Position numbers and translations under genes: made by a program
From: Methanolobus vulcani
GTDB lineage: Archaea > Halobacteriota > Methanosarcinia > Methanosarcinales > Methanosarcinaceae
Assembly (NCBI RefSeq): GCF_006546655.1
Contig: NZ_VIAQ01000015.1
Location: 186,001-250,000 of the forward strand
Reading direction: 5' to 3'
DNA length: 64,000 bases
Part shown: positions 27,208 through 36,705 of the stretch, in pieces
Position numbering within the stretch: position 1 is the stretch's first letter
Layout: each line of letters starts with the position of its first letter
Notes under the pieces: model-generated
What the model saw: only the letters and a program-made list of their open reading frames with translations
Told to the model about the DNA's origin: nothing
Databases searched by the model: none

Positions 27208-28395
27208 TCACTCATATCTCAGTGCATCCAGTGGTTTCATTCTTGAAGCCTTCCACGCAGGATACATGCCTCCGACAAGGCTTGTGGCAATTCCGAAGAA
27301 AAATCCTTCGGCCACATAAAGCATACTTGAAATGGTGAACAGGTATGATGTGTTCTTCACCAGCAGTTCCATGACCAGATAGCTGCCACCAATCGTGAGT
27401 ATCGCACCTGCGGTACTGGCAAGAACTCCGAGGAACAGTGCCTCAAGCAGGAACATTTTGAGAATATCTTTTCTTGAAGCTCCTACAGCTTTCATGATGC
27501 CAATCTCTTTTGTACGTTCCATGGTGGACATAAGCATCACATTCAGTATGCTCACACCTGCAACAAGTAGTGAGATGGAACCGATTCCCATAAGGAAAAG
27601 CGATATTGACCTGAAAACATCATCAAGGCTGTCAGTAATCATGTTAGTGGCAAAGACTGTGACAAGTTCGTCCTTCTTGTTGATGCGTTCTTCTATCTCA
27701 TCGGAAACAGCATCTATCTCATCAAGGTCTTTGACGATGACTATCACCTCATCGTAGCCTTCATCTTCATCCGGGTAGAGTTTATTGTACATTTCCGAGG
27801 ATGTAAAAACACCGCTGTCAGTGCTGATATCAAATCCCATTCCTCTTTCCTTTAAGATTCCAACTACCCTGAGTTTAGTATCATCGATCTCTATTTTCTG
27901 TCCGAGGGTGAGTTCCATATTATCAGCAACACTATATCCAACAACACAATCTGTTGATCCGGGTTTGAAAAAGCGCCCATCCTCCAGTTCCACAAGCTTT
28001 TCCAGGTCTTCCTTTTCGATATCATAAACCGAAACGTAGGACTGATATGTAGTCCCGCCTTCTCTATACTCGATCACTTCTCCACTGGTAGAAACAGGTA
28101 TTATGCTCTCAATATTGCTGACTTTTCTGATCTGGTCAACCTGCTTGTCGGTGATATAATCCTCGCCAAGTGCAGGTGAAACTATGAGTTTGTCTCCAAT
28201 GTCCGCAAAAGATTCAGTTACAGAGAGCTTCAGGCTGTTACCCAGTATTCCCATAGAGGATATTGCAATAACCCCTATGATTATTCCAATAGCTGCGAGC
28301 ACAGTACGCACTGATTGACGTTTCAGGTTCCTTTTTGCAAGCTCAGCATACATATTGTTACTCAGTATTGCGGAGAGTTTCTTTGTGAGTTTCAT
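27208..28395 (-). CDS. MacB-type ABC transporter permease
   Basis: A 395-aa FtsX/MacB permease: N-terminal membrane segment (SVRTVLAAIGIIIGVIAISSMGILG), extracellular MacB core domain, three C-terminal membrane segments with MSTMERTKEIGIMKAVGASRKDILKMFLLEALFLG and the end GMYPAWKASRMKPLDALRYE. Its start overlaps the stop of the ATPase gene at 28392 by 4 bases (ATGA), so the two are translationally coupled. Such pairs export peptides, lipids or antibiotics, or act as mechanotransmitters. Confidence 0.93.
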   Translation of the reverse strand: MKLTKKLSAILSNNMYAELAKRNLKRQSVRTVLAAIGIIIGVIAISSMGILGNSLKLSVTESFADIGDKLIVSPALGEDYITDKQVDQIRKVSNIESIIPVSTSGEVIEYREGGTTYQSYVSVYDIEKEDLEKLVELEDGRFFKPGSTDCVVGYSVADNMELTLGQKIEIDDTKLRVVGILKERGMGFDISTDSGVFTSSEMYNKLYPDEDEGYDEVIVIVKDLDEIDAVSDEIEERINKKDELVTVFATNMITDSLDDVFRSISLFLMGIGSISLLVAGVSILNVMLMSTMERTKEIGIMKAVGASRKDILKMFLLEALFLGVLASTAGAILTIGGSYLVMELLVKNTSYLFTISSMLYVAEGFFFGIATSLVGGMYPAWKASRMKPLDALRYE

Positions 28396-29162
28396 TCTAT
28401 GATCTCTCCGTCCTGTATCCTGATGGTTGTATGAGCATACTCTTCCAGTTTCGGGTCGTGTGTAACAACAATGACAGTAGTTCCTGCAGCATTCAGTTCC
28501 TTAAGCAGTTCCATTATATTGTGACCGGTTTTAGTATCAAGGTTACCCGTAGGCTCATCTGCAAGTAGTATTGGTGGATTGTTTGCAAGTGCTCGTGCAA
28601 TTGCAACTCTCTGCTGCTGTCCGCCTGACATTTCATTGGGCTTATGGTTTGCGTATTCAAGCGGGAGGTCAGCATTTTTAAGCATAGCAAGAGCTTTTTT
28701 CCTTCTTCTGGCAGGAGATTCGCCGTTGAATATCATTGGAATCTCTACATTCTCCAGTGCCGTAAGTGTGGGTATAAGGTTGAATTGCTGGAAAATAAAT
28801 CCTATATTGTTCCTGCGTATCGCAGTGAGGCCGTCATCATCAAGTTTCGAGAGGTCTACATTGTTGACCTTTACCTTACCTGATGAGGGCAGGTCAAGGC
28901 AGCCTATCATGTTAAGAAGTGTACTCTTTCCGGAGCCGGATGAACCCATAATAGTTACGAAATCACCTTTTTTGATAGCGAAGCTAACACCATTCAGTGC
29001 ATAAATCTTGTTTTCTCCAAGGGTGTAAATGCGTTTCACATTTTGCAATTGAACTATGGGATGTGTTGAATGATTGGCTTTCTGTGCCTTCTTTCCAGAG
29101 TTTGCAGATAATGCAATTCTTTTCTTCCTGGCAGTGTCAGGTGAAGATTTCTCTTGCTGCAT
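28392..29162 (-). CDS. MacB-type ABC transporter ATP-binding protein
   Basis: A 256-aa ATPase with Walker A GSSGSGKST, signature MSGGQQQRVAIARAL, Walker [13 protein letters not shown] and H-loop VVTHDPK. An unusual basic, polar N-terminal extension of about 35 residues precedes the ATPase fold (IVQLQNVKRIYTLGE). It lies between a COG1361 surface-protein gene upstream and its permease downstream, in the leftward operon that begins at 31788. Confidence 0.93.
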   Translation of the reverse strand: MQQEKSSPDTARKKRIALSANSGKKAQKANHSTHPIVQLQNVKRIYTLGENKIYALNGVSFAIKKGDFVTIMGSSGSGKSTLLNMIGCLDLPSSGKVKVNNVDLSKLDDDGLTAIRRNNIGFIFQQFNLIPTLTALENVEIPMIFNGESPARRRKKALAMLKNADLPLEYANHKPNEMSGGQQQRVAIARALANNPPILLADEPTGNLDTKTGHNIMELLKELNAAGTTVIVVTHDPKLEEYAHTTIRIQDGEIIE

Positions 29163-29173
29163 GTGAGCACCGT

Positions 29174-30469
29174 TTAGTCTACAAGTTTATCCTCGTCTTC
29201 ATCCTCATCAATGTCATCCTGGTACTCGTCCATATCTTCATTTTCCTGCTCATCCTCGCTCTCATCATCCTTTCTCTTTTTCCAGGAATAACCGATGACA
29301 GCTACGATTGCAATAATGATAATGCCGGCACCCAGCCAGAGGCCGAGTGAACTGCCTTCGTCATCGCTGCCTGAGTATGAAACTCCTGATGATGTGTCGA
29401 GGGAGATCTCCTGGGTGATCGCAGTGTATGCGTTGTCCGGGTCTCTGAATTCAATGAGAATTGGAATCGTGGTCATGTTCTGTGATGTTACACGTGCGCT
29501 TAGCTCGAAGCTGCTGAAATCATCAGCTTCCAGTGTTCCGATGAAATAATTTGCATAAGGTTGCAGGGGTTCGATACCTTCAGTCTCATCAATAGACACC
29601 ATCACATTCTTCGCATCGGTTATACCGAAATTATTCAGGTCGCCTGAAAGCGTGTATTTGTTGCCGGAATTTTCTATTTCGATTCCGGTGAAAACAAGCG
29701 GAGATTGTTTGATTATCCTGACTTCCTTGGATGCGGTTTCCGAGTTGTGCAGGTTGTCTCCGTTGAAGTATGATGCAGTAAATGAAACATCAGTGTAACC
29801 TTCTTCGCTGGACATCGTATTGAACGTGAAGGTTGCTGTGGATTTGTTTCCTTCAGGGATTCCTCCGATGAAATAATCGGAAGGGCTGAAAGTCATACCC
29901 TTTGCGTGTGGGGTCACAATAACACTGGTTACATCGTTTGGTCTTCTGTTTACTACATCCACGCTGATAGTTGAAACCTCGTTCATTAGTGTTGACGGAA
30001 AATTTGACATTATTACCTTTACATTCCTGACATCCACTTTTACAGGGATGCGGTAGTTGAGGTCGTACATGTTGCTGCCGCCAACGATTATCAAATCAAC
30101 GAAGTGCACTCCTGTTGTGGCATTTTCCTTTACCTTTACGTTGAATGTGAGTTTCAGAGTGTCTCCGGGACCAAGAAGTCCGATATCCGTATAGCTCTTG
30201 TCAAGTATTTGCAAGTCACTGTTCCCATCAAGACTTGCACTGGCAATGTACGCATTCATGTCCAGTGTCTCATCGTCCTCTTCAACATATATCTCGCCGG
30301 TTGCCATGTTGGATAGGGTAACAGTTACTGTTCCCATGTCACCGGGCATGAACACTTCAGGTTCAATAGTGTAATCCAGTGTAAGTGTAGGTCTTACCTC
30401 GGTGGTTGCTGAACCTGTAAAAGAGAAAGTGGCCAGAATTATCATGGCCAAGGCAATTAATTTGATCAT
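29174..30469 (-). CDS. COG1361 surface protein of ABC exporter module 1
   Basis: A 431-aa secreted protein: signal peptide (LIALAMIILATFSFTGSA), three Ig-like domains, a C-terminal membrane helix (LGLWLGAGIIIIAIVAVIGYSW) and a very acidic tail rich in Glu and Asp, which is odd because such anchors usually end with basic residues. Segments like TYDLNYRIPVKVDVRNVKVIMSNFP align by eye with the COG1361 proteins at 32810 and 37423. It lies 11 bases upstream of the ATPase gene. I infer a role like that of the MacA adaptor, but the fold is not MacA. Confidence 0.82.
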   Translation of the reverse strand: MIKLIALAMIILATFSFTGSATTEVRPTLTLDYTIEPEVFMPGDMGTVTVTLSNMATGEIYVEEDDETLDMNAYIASASLDGNSDLQILDKSYTDIGLLGPGDTLKLTFNVKVKENATTGVHFVDLIIVGGSNMYDLNYRIPVKVDVRNVKVIMSNFPSTLMNEVSTISVDVVNRRPNDVTSVIVTPHAKGMTFSPSDYFIGGIPEGNKSTATFTFNTMSSEEGYTDVSFTASYFNGDNLHNSETASKEVRIIKQSPLVFTGIEIENSGNKYTLSGDLNNFGITDAKNVMVSIDETEGIEPLQPYANYFIGTLEADDFSSFELSARVTSQNMTTIPILIEFRDPDNAYTAITQEISLDTSSGVSYSGSDDEGSSLGLWLGAGIIIIAIVAVIGYSWKKRKDDESEDEQENEDMDEYQDDIDEDEDEDKLVD

Positions 30470-30473
30470 GGTT

Positions 30474-31127
30474 TTACCACATTATTAAATCTTTGTATTG
30501 AAACACTGTGTATATTATGGATAATAGCACAGGAATTGCAATTGCGATTGCTGCATTTTTTATATTTATGTTCCTTGAATAGCTCAGTCCGTACACCCAT
30601 ATGTATCCACTCCAGAGTGTAAAGATTATCATTAATATTGGAATGATTTTCATTACGGGGTCGGACATCATTACTTCAGTTGTAAGTGCGGGATTATCCA
30701 TGCTGTTTTCAAGTGTTGAGAGGAGGTTGTTTCCGTAGAATATTTCTATAACTGATTTGAAGATACCTGGCAGGAATCCGTAGGATACGAATTCCATCAC
30801 TCTTGAGAAATCTCCTACAGCATTGAACATTGAAGATACGATGTAGAACAATGCACTGTAAAAGAGCCACCATAATAATGTGCCAATTATTGTTGTAAAA
30901 ATCTTAATAAAAAACCACATTACCATCATATAGGATCCGATATTCTCCACCCCATCCACAATAGCTACATCATCAAATAATCCAATCGCTCCAATTGTGA
31001 GAATTAACGAACTTATGATCTTTACTAGAATCAGAAATGCAATGATGGCAACCGGTGTTTTCCACTCTATATCTTTATGGATCTTCTTCCCAAAAAAAGA
31101 ATTGGGATTTGTCAGTGCTTCCAGCAT
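30474..31127 (-). CDS. Yip1-domain membrane protein
   Basis: A 217-aa protein with five hydrophobic segments and the Yip1-type N-terminus MLEALTNPNSFFGKKIHKDIEWKTP, followed by conserved DFSRVMEFVSYGFLPGIF and LWSGYIWVYGLSYSRNI. It is a paralogue of the protein at 31156 and ends 4 bases before the COG1361 gene. Yip1-domain proteins in prokaryotes have no settled function; membership of this operon suggests a membrane role alongside the exporter. Confidence 0.82.
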   Translation of the reverse strand: MLEALTNPNSFFGKKIHKDIEWKTPVAIIAFLILVKIISSLILTIGAIGLFDDVAIVDGVENIGSYMMVMWFFIKIFTTIIGTLLWWLFYSALFYIVSSMFNAVGDFSRVMEFVSYGFLPGIFKSVIEIFYGNNLLSTLENSMDNPALTTEVMMSDPVMKIIPILMIIFTLWSGYIWVYGLSYSRNINIKNAAIAIAIPVLLSIIYTVFQYKDLIMW

Positions 31128-31155
31128 TATTCCACCCCTCTAACTTGTTTTTACT

Positions 31156-31788
31156 TTATCTGAGGACGAATACTGTCAGTATAGTATAAATCAAGGACAA
31201 TCCGATTGGAATGCCAACAGTTATTACGGCATTTTTAAGACTTAGGTTGCGTGCATACTGAAGTCCGAATATCCATATGTTTGCACTCCATAGTGTGAAG
31301 ATGATCCCCAATGCAGCTGCAATTTTCATAGAAGGGTCTGCATAGATCATGTCCTGTATCGCCTGCGGGTCTGTAACAGATGCAAAGTCTATATTTGAAA
31401 ATACTCTGCTTGTATAATATGCGGATATTAATGAACCTGCAATATTTGGTATAAAACCATAAGATACGAATTCCATCAGTCTTTTGAAATCTCCTTCACC
31501 ATTGAATATCACAGAAATGACGTAAAATATACCTGTGTAAAGTATCCATAAAAAAACGACTCCTATTATAGAACCAATAATCAGGAAGATTGCTAATATT
31601 ATTTGTCCCGCACCTTCAAGAAAATCCATACTCATAAAAGATTGAAGGGTACTCATCATTGTTGTATAGATCGTGATGGTTCCTACTACGGCCATAAATG
31701 CCATAATTATAAGTGGATTTTTCCACTCAATTCTTTCAGTTATCTTTTTTTTGAAAAACCCGTTAGGGTTGGTTAATACTTGCAACAT
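31156..31788 (-). CDS. Yip1-domain membrane protein (first gene of the leftward operon)
   Basis: A paralogue of the protein at 30474. The ATG at 31788 gives MLQVLTNPNGFFKKK, matching the paralogue's N-terminus, and is preceded by GTGGAAAG; an ATG at 31836 would add 16 polar residues. Five hydrophobic segments; conserved DFKRLMEFVSYGFIPNI and LWSANIWIFGLQYARNL. The palindrome at 31840-31854 lies about 50 bases upstream, suitable for a promoter. Confidence 0.82.
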   Translation of the reverse strand: MLQVLTNPNGFFKKKITERIEWKNPLIIMAFMAVVGTITIYTTMMSTLQSFMSMDFLEGAGQIILAIFLIIGSIIGVVFLWILYTGIFYVISVIFNGEGDFKRLMEFVSYGFIPNIAGSLISAYYTSRVFSNIDFASVTDPQAIQDMIYADPSMKIAAALGIIFTLWSANIWIFGLQYARNLSLKNAVITVGIPIGLSLIYTILTVFVLR

Positions 31789-31839
31789 TCTTTCCACATC
31801 CAGTCTTATATCTCCTGTCCAATTGTTTATATTCAAATC

Positions 31840-31854
31840 TGACGATATTTAGTC
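31840..31854 (-). promoter_or_regulatory. Palindromic TATA-like promoter element of the leftward exporter operon
   Basis: TGACGATATTTAGTC on the plus strand, read GACTAAATATCGTCA on the minus strand. It is nearly palindromic (GAC-N8-GTC), contains a TATA-like core, and differs at one base from TGACGATATATAGTC at 36664-36678 in front of another exporter module. It is placed about 50 bases before the ATG at 31788. It could be the TATA box embedded in a shared operator. Confidence 0.55.
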
Positions 31855-32081
31855 ATATCTCTCATAGAATTAAGCCTATTTATACTTTTTTACTTTGATG
31901 AAAAATTCATCAATGTTGTTTTTATATATAGTAACCTGATTGAATTACAATTCCTCGTGTCTCTATATTTGCCTACAAAGAAGCTTTTTATAAGTTAAAC
32001 CCCGAGTTATTTAAGGTACTGGATACACTCTTTCATGAAGGAAGAATATGACTTTTCAAATGCGCTTTTATGGGGGCAAAT

Positions 32082-32795
32082 ATGGATGCAAAAGCTGCTT
32101 CAGATGAGAGTTACAGGGACAATACACCTGTAATTGAGCTTGTAAACCTTTGTAAGAGCTATCATGTAGGGGACATGGATGTTCCTATTCTCAAAAGTAT
32201 TAATCTCAGGGTTATGCCGGGAGAATTCGTCGCTATCATGGGTCCGTCAGGTTCCGGAAAAAGCACATTGATGAACATGATTGGCTGTCTTGACAGGCCA
32301 AACTGCGGACAGGTTCTTTTGATGGGAAAAGATGTTGATACACTTTCTGATCCTGAACTTGCAAAGTTAAGGGGGATGGAGATTGGATTTGTTTTTCAGA
32401 ATTTCAACCTTGTTCCAAGGCTCACGACACTCCAGAATGTGGAGCTTCCTACATATGCTAACAAAAAACCCGGAGTGGATGCCAGGGAAAAAGCAAAGCA
32501 ACTTGTGGAGATGGTTGGCCTGAAAGAACGTATGAATTACAAACCCTCGGAAATGTCGGGTGGGCAGCAACAGAGGATTGCAATTGCAAGGGCTTTGATT
32601 AATGATCCTTCTCTCATACTTGCCGATGAACCTACGGGTAATCTGGATTCGGTTACCGGTGATGAGATAATGGCCATATTTTCAGACCTGCATAAAAAAG
32701 GAAGAACAATAGTTATGATCACTCACGATTCTGATCTCGCAGAATATGCAGATCGTGTAATCTATCTTAAGGATGGAATTATTGACAATAATTAA
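32082..32795 (+). CDS. MacB-type ABC transporter ATP-binding protein (module 2)
   Basis: About 237 aa with Walker [10 protein letters not shown], signature MSGGQQQRIAIARAL, Walker [13 protein letters not shown] and H-loop MITHDSD. The ATG at 32082 has GGGGG six bases upstream; an ATG at 32070 has no ribosome-binding site. It is first in a plus-strand operon with a COG1361 protein and two permeases, with gaps of 2-25 bases. It is very similar to the ATPase at 36706 ([16 protein letters not shown] and NMIGCLDRP segments), which points to recent module duplication. Confidence 0.94.
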   Translation: MDAKAASDESYRDNTPVIELVNLCKSYHVGDMDVPILKSINLRVMPGEFVAIMGPSGSGKSTLMNMIGCLDRPNCGQVLLMGKDVDTLSDPELAKLRGMEIGFVFQNFNLVPRLTTLQNVELPTYANKKPGVDAREKAKQLVEMVGLKERMNYKPSEMSGGQQQRIAIARALINDPSLILADEPTGNLDSVTGDEIMAIFSDLHKKGRTIVMITHDSDLAEYADRVIYLKDGIIDNN

Positions 32796-32809
32796 ATGAG
32801 GAAACTACT

Positions 32810-34081
32810 ATGTTGGCGTTGGGGAATAACAAAAAAGGACAAACATTTGCTGCATCACTTGTGTTGCGAATATCGCTGATTTTGATATTGTTTTTATCGA
32901 TGTCACATGTTGCATCTGCCGCAGAAGGTGCCAATCTTGAAGTAAGTATACTCAGGTATGAACCTGCACCGGCAGAAATTGGTGAATATGTGAGTGTCTG
33001 GGTCAAAGTGGAGAATCTGGGTTATGCAAAAGCTGAGGACCTTTCCATAAAAATAGTTCCGGATTACCCCTTCTCAGTTGACAGTAGTGCCAATGCTCTT
33101 GTAAACGTCGGAATACTTAGTCCTGATAATGCGGCAGTTCATGAATACCGGCTTTACACGGATTCTGCTGCAAAGCAGGGCACAGGTACATTTGAAGTAT
33201 GGTATCAGGAAGAATCCGGTGGCACCTGGTTTAAGAAAGAATTTGAGTTAAGGGTTGGTTCAGATTCCTTTGACAGCAAAGGAACAATACAGCTTGTGGG
33301 TGAGCCGGTGAAAGAGCCTGAGGTATTCATGCCAGGTGATGAGGGTACAATCTCATTCACACTCAAGAACAGTGCTACTGATTACACCATAACAATTGAT
33401 GGCGAGCAGTACGATACAAATGCCAGAATACAGTCTGCTTCTCTTGAAGGAGCCGATGGCATAAAAGTTACAACCGGTACTTACTATGGAAATGGTGTGA
33501 TAGGTCCGGGAGAATCCGTAGACCTGACATACAATGTAGAGGTTGCAAATGACACTGCGGATGGGACTTATTATCTTGACTTCTCAATAGTTGGAAGCTC
33601 TCATTCCTATAACAGCAACTGGAGAATACCTGTAAAGGTGGATTGCTCCTCGGTGAGAGTAATTCCTTCAAAACCACTAGCTCTTGAAAATGGTGAGGGT
33701 ACGCTGGAATTCGATGTTGCTAACATTCACCCCAACGAGCTTTCATCTGTCAGTGTAAAACTTAAAGCAGAAGGTATTGAGTTCTCTCCTTCTGAATATT
33801 TCATTGGTTCAATGGATTCTGATGAGTTGTTCACCATCGAGATAGAGGCAAAAGCAGTTTCTGAAGACATTACTTTCCCTCAGGATCTTGTGATTACTGC
33901 AGATTACAGGAACGGTCTTAACGAACATACAGAAGAGATTACCACTCGCCAGCTCCAGCACAATGTTGTGGAAACCGGTGGCAGTTCCGGAATATATCTT
34001 GTAGTTATCTTACTGGTGGTTGTCGGAGCCGGTGCTTATTATCTTTACAGGAAGAAAAAGGGGAAAGAGGTAAAAGAATAG
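32810..34081 (+). CDS. COG1361 surface protein of ABC exporter module 2
   Basis: 423 aa: signal peptide (LILILFLSMSHVASAAEG), Ig-like domains, C-terminal membrane helix (GIYLVVILLVVVGAGAYYLY) and a Lys-rich cytoplasmic end. Close paralogue of the protein at 37423: both contain EIGEYVxVxVKxENxGY, FDSKGTI, YDTNARxQSAxLxGxDGI and NWRIPVKVD. The ATG is preceded by GAGG. Located between its ATPase and permease genes, so it is probably the extracellular partner of that transporter. Confidence 0.85.
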   Translation: MLALGNNKKGQTFAASLVLRISLILILFLSMSHVASAAEGANLEVSILRYEPAPAEIGEYVSVWVKVENLGYAKAEDLSIKIVPDYPFSVDSSANALVNVGILSPDNAAVHEYRLYTDSAAKQGTGTFEVWYQEESGGTWFKKEFELRVGSDSFDSKGTIQLVGEPVKEPEVFMPGDEGTISFTLKNSATDYTITIDGEQYDTNARIQSASLEGADGIKVTTGTYYGNGVIGPGESVDLTYNVEVANDTADGTYYLDFSIVGSSHSYNSNWRIPVKVDCSSVRVIPSKPLALENGEGTLEFDVANIHPNELSSVSVKLKAEGIEFSPSEYFIGSMDSDELFTIEIEAKAVSEDITFPQDLVITADYRNGLNEHTEEITTRQLQHNVVETGGSSGIYLVVILLVVVGAGAYYLYRKKKGKEVKE

Positions 34082-34106
34082 GTAAGCAGTCCAGGATGAA
34101 CATTTT

Positions 34107-35321
34107 ATGTTAAGTCCGGCTCAGGCTATAAATATCGCATTGGGAAGTATTGGCAGTTCAAAGCTCAGGTCTGCCCTTACAACCCTTGGAATCATCATTG
34201 GTGTAGCGGCAGTTATAGCTAATGTATCTCTTGGTGCAAGTTTTAACCAGTATTTCAATGATGAGATAGGAGCCGTCGGGTCGAATTTCATAGTAGTCTA
34301 CAGCCAGAATATAGACGTTTTCTTTGACAAGGAGCTTGAAGTTATCAGAAACACTCCTGGAGTGGAAGGTGTTTCTCCGATAAACCAACAGATGGCGAAG
34401 GTCACCTATATGTCAACTTCACGTCAGATAGACATCCAGGGAGTAACAGAGGACTATGATGAGGTTGCAAATTTTGAGTTGGATTCAGGTACTTTTCTTA
34501 CAGACAAAGATCGCTACGTTGCTGTAATAGGTGCTGATGTTGCCTATGAGAAATTCGATAAGAAAATATCAATTAAAAATCCCATTGACATCACATTCAG
34601 ACGAGAGGATGGTGGCGTTGTCACCAGGACTTTCATCGTGAAAGGTGTGATCACTGACCCTGAAACTACTTTTGCCCAAACCGGAGTTGAACCTGAGGTA
34701 CGTGTATTCATCCCGATTGACACAATGAATGAGATCCTCGGAAAAGATGATTATGGCGGCTTTTTCATAAAGGCAGAGAGCCTTGAAGTTGTTCGTGAAA
34801 CCTCGGATGAGATAGATAAAAGACTTGCACGCAGCCTTGGAGTTCCAAGCAGGGATCTTGAAAATGATGATGCAAAGCCCTATGTTATGTTTGACCAGAT
34901 TGAGATACTCGAAGAGACAAATCAGCTTTCTGCAGCTTTGACATCGTTGCTGACATCGGTAGCTCTCATTTCCCTTTTAGTGGGTTCTATCGGAATCATG
35001 AATATCATGCTAGTGACTGTTGCCGAGAGAACCCCTGAGATCGGTCTTCTCAAATCCATTGGGTATGGCGAGCGTGATATACTGTTGCTTTTCATTATCG
35101 AGTCTATGATCGTTGGTCTGATAGGCGGGATAATCGGGACGGCTATGGGAATCGGTGCTGCTTCAATTGTCAATAATCTCCTTGATGTTCCGGATGTTTA
35201 TCCTGCAAGTCTTATTTTCCTGGGATTTTTCGTATCTGTGCTCGTGGGACTTGTTGCAGGAGTCTATCCCGCAAGAAAAGCTGCACGTATGAACCCTGTT
35301 GAAGCTTTGAGGAAGGAGTGA
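34107..35321 (+). CDS. MacB-type ABC transporter permease (module 2, first)
   Basis: A 404-aa permease: N-terminal membrane segment (SALTTLGIIIGVAAVIANVSLGASFNQYF), extracellular MacB core domain (about 45-275), three C-terminal membrane segments with AERTPEIGLLKSIGYGERDILLLFIIES and end GVYPARKAARMNPVEALRKE. It is followed after 2 bases by a second permease, so the transporter may be a heterodimer. Confidence 0.94.
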   Translation: MLSPAQAINIALGSIGSSKLRSALTTLGIIIGVAAVIANVSLGASFNQYFNDEIGAVGSNFIVVYSQNIDVFFDKELEVIRNTPGVEGVSPINQQMAKVTYMSTSRQIDIQGVTEDYDEVANFELDSGTFLTDKDRYVAVIGADVAYEKFDKKISIKNPIDITFRREDGGVVTRTFIVKGVITDPETTFAQTGVEPEVRVFIPIDTMNEILGKDDYGGFFIKAESLEVVRETSDEIDKRLARSLGVPSRDLENDDAKPYVMFDQIEILEETNQLSAALTSLLTSVALISLLVGSIGIMNIMLVTVAERTPEIGLLKSIGYGERDILLLFIIESMIVGLIGGIIGTAMGIGAASIVNNLLDVPDVYPASLIFLGFFVSVLVGLVAGVYPARKAARMNPVEALRKE

Positions 35322-35323
35322 AC

Positions 35324-36538
35324 ATGATAGACCTGAGATATGCTTTTGTTCTGGCACTGGGAAGCATACGCAGTGCAAAGTTGCGCTCGACCTTAACAGC
35401 TCTGGGTATCATCATAGGTGTTGCTGCCGTTGTTGCAAATGTGTCTGTAGGTGCGAGTTTCAACCAGTATTTCACCGATGAACTCGGCTCTCTCGGTTCA
35501 AATTTCATAATTATATACAGTCAGGATGTCAACATATTCTATGATACCGAACTTGAACTTATTAGGAATACTCCGGGAATAGAAGGAGCTTCAGCATTCA
35601 ATCAACAGACTGCGGCGGTAACGTATCTTTCAGCCACCAGGCAGATAGATGTCCAGGGTGTTTCGGAAGATGCCCGGTATATTTCAAATCTGGGAGTTGA
35701 AAAGGGAAGTTTCCTCACAGACAAGGACAAGTATGTGGCTGTTATCGGTAAGGAGGTTGCAACGGAGAAGTTTGACAAGAATATCTCCGTGAAGAATTAC
35801 ATAGACATTACCATCAAGCGCGATGATGGTACAAGTGTGACCCGCAAATTCCGTGTAAAAGGTATTCTTGCAAGTGAGGATAACACATTTGTCACAGGTG
35901 GGCCGGACCGTGATGTAACTATCTATATTCCGATAGCGACCATGAATGAATTGTTGAATGTTACAGATTATGTCGGTTTTTCAGCGAAGACTGGTTCTGC
36001 AGAGTCAGTTCAGGACGTTTCAGATGAGGTTGATAAAAGACTTGCAAGGGCACTTGGAGTTCCGACAAGGGATCTGGATAATGATGATGCTAAGCCTTAC
36101 CGGATATTCAACCAGGCAGAAATAATTGAACAGCTTGATTCCCTGACAAATGCATTTACCATACTTATCACGATGATCGCTGTTGTGGCACTGATTGTAG
36201 GTTCCATAGGAATCATGAATATCATGCTTGTCACAGTGACTGAAAGAACCAGCGAGATAGGCCTTTTGAAATCGTTAGGCTATACCAAACCGGACATTAT
36301 TGTACTTTTCATTATGGAATCCATTATTGTGGGTGTGCTTGGTGGTATACTGGGAACGGTTCTTGGTATGGTTGGTTCCTATCTTGTAGAGATGTATATG
36401 GGTGTAACTCCTGTCTTCCCGTTCTATCTGATATTCCTGGGTTTCTTCATATCAGTGTTTGTTGGACTTGTAGCCGGTGTTTATCCTGCTAACAAGGCGG
36501 CAAATCTGAATCCTGTAGAAGCTCTTCGCCATGAATGA
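35324..36538 (+). CDS. MacB-type ABC transporter permease (module 2, second)
   Basis: A 404-aa paralogue of the preceding permease, matching through the whole length (ANVSxGASFNQYF, RQIDVQGVSED, SFLTDKDKYVAVIG, KRLARALGVPTRDLDNDDAKPY). The ATG at 35324 has AAGGAG 6 bases upstream; a GTG at 35318 overlaps the previous stop and is less likely. End sequence GVYPANKAANLNPVEALRHE. Confidence 0.94.
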   Translation: MIDLRYAFVLALGSIRSAKLRSTLTALGIIIGVAAVVANVSVGASFNQYFTDELGSLGSNFIIIYSQDVNIFYDTELELIRNTPGIEGASAFNQQTAAVTYLSATRQIDVQGVSEDARYISNLGVEKGSFLTDKDKYVAVIGKEVATEKFDKNISVKNYIDITIKRDDGTSVTRKFRVKGILASEDNTFVTGGPDRDVTIYIPIATMNELLNVTDYVGFSAKTGSAESVQDVSDEVDKRLARALGVPTRDLDNDDAKPYRIFNQAEIIEQLDSLTNAFTILITMIAVVALIVGSIGIMNIMLVTVTERTSEIGLLKSLGYTKPDIIVLFIMESIIVGVLGGILGTVLGMVGSYLVEMYMGVTPVFPFYLIFLGFFISVFVGLVAGVYPANKAANLNPVEALRHE

Positions 36539-36616
36539 ACTGTTACTGGTTGTTGGGTTTCTATTATCGTTTTTCATATTGTCTATGTATATCTATATAC
36601 TCCTAATAAGCAAACC

Positions 36617-36678
36617 TGACGATTTATAGGAACGTTTAAGTATTTTCTCCACGTTGTCTAACTTGACGATATATAGTC
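36617..36678 (+). promoter_or_regulatory. Two palindrome-like promoter elements before exporter module 3
   Basis: TGACGATTTATAGG at 36617-36630 and TGACGATATATAGTC at 36664-36678. The second is a near-perfect palindrome (GACGATATATAGTC) and matches 14 of 15 positions of the element at 31840. It contains a TATA core but lies only about 30 bases before the ATG at 36706, so it may be an operator with the upstream copy as TATA box, or the promoter of a nearly leaderless transcript. Confidence 0.5.
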
Positions 36679-36705
36679 GAGTTGGGATTTACAAGGTGAA
36701 TTAAT

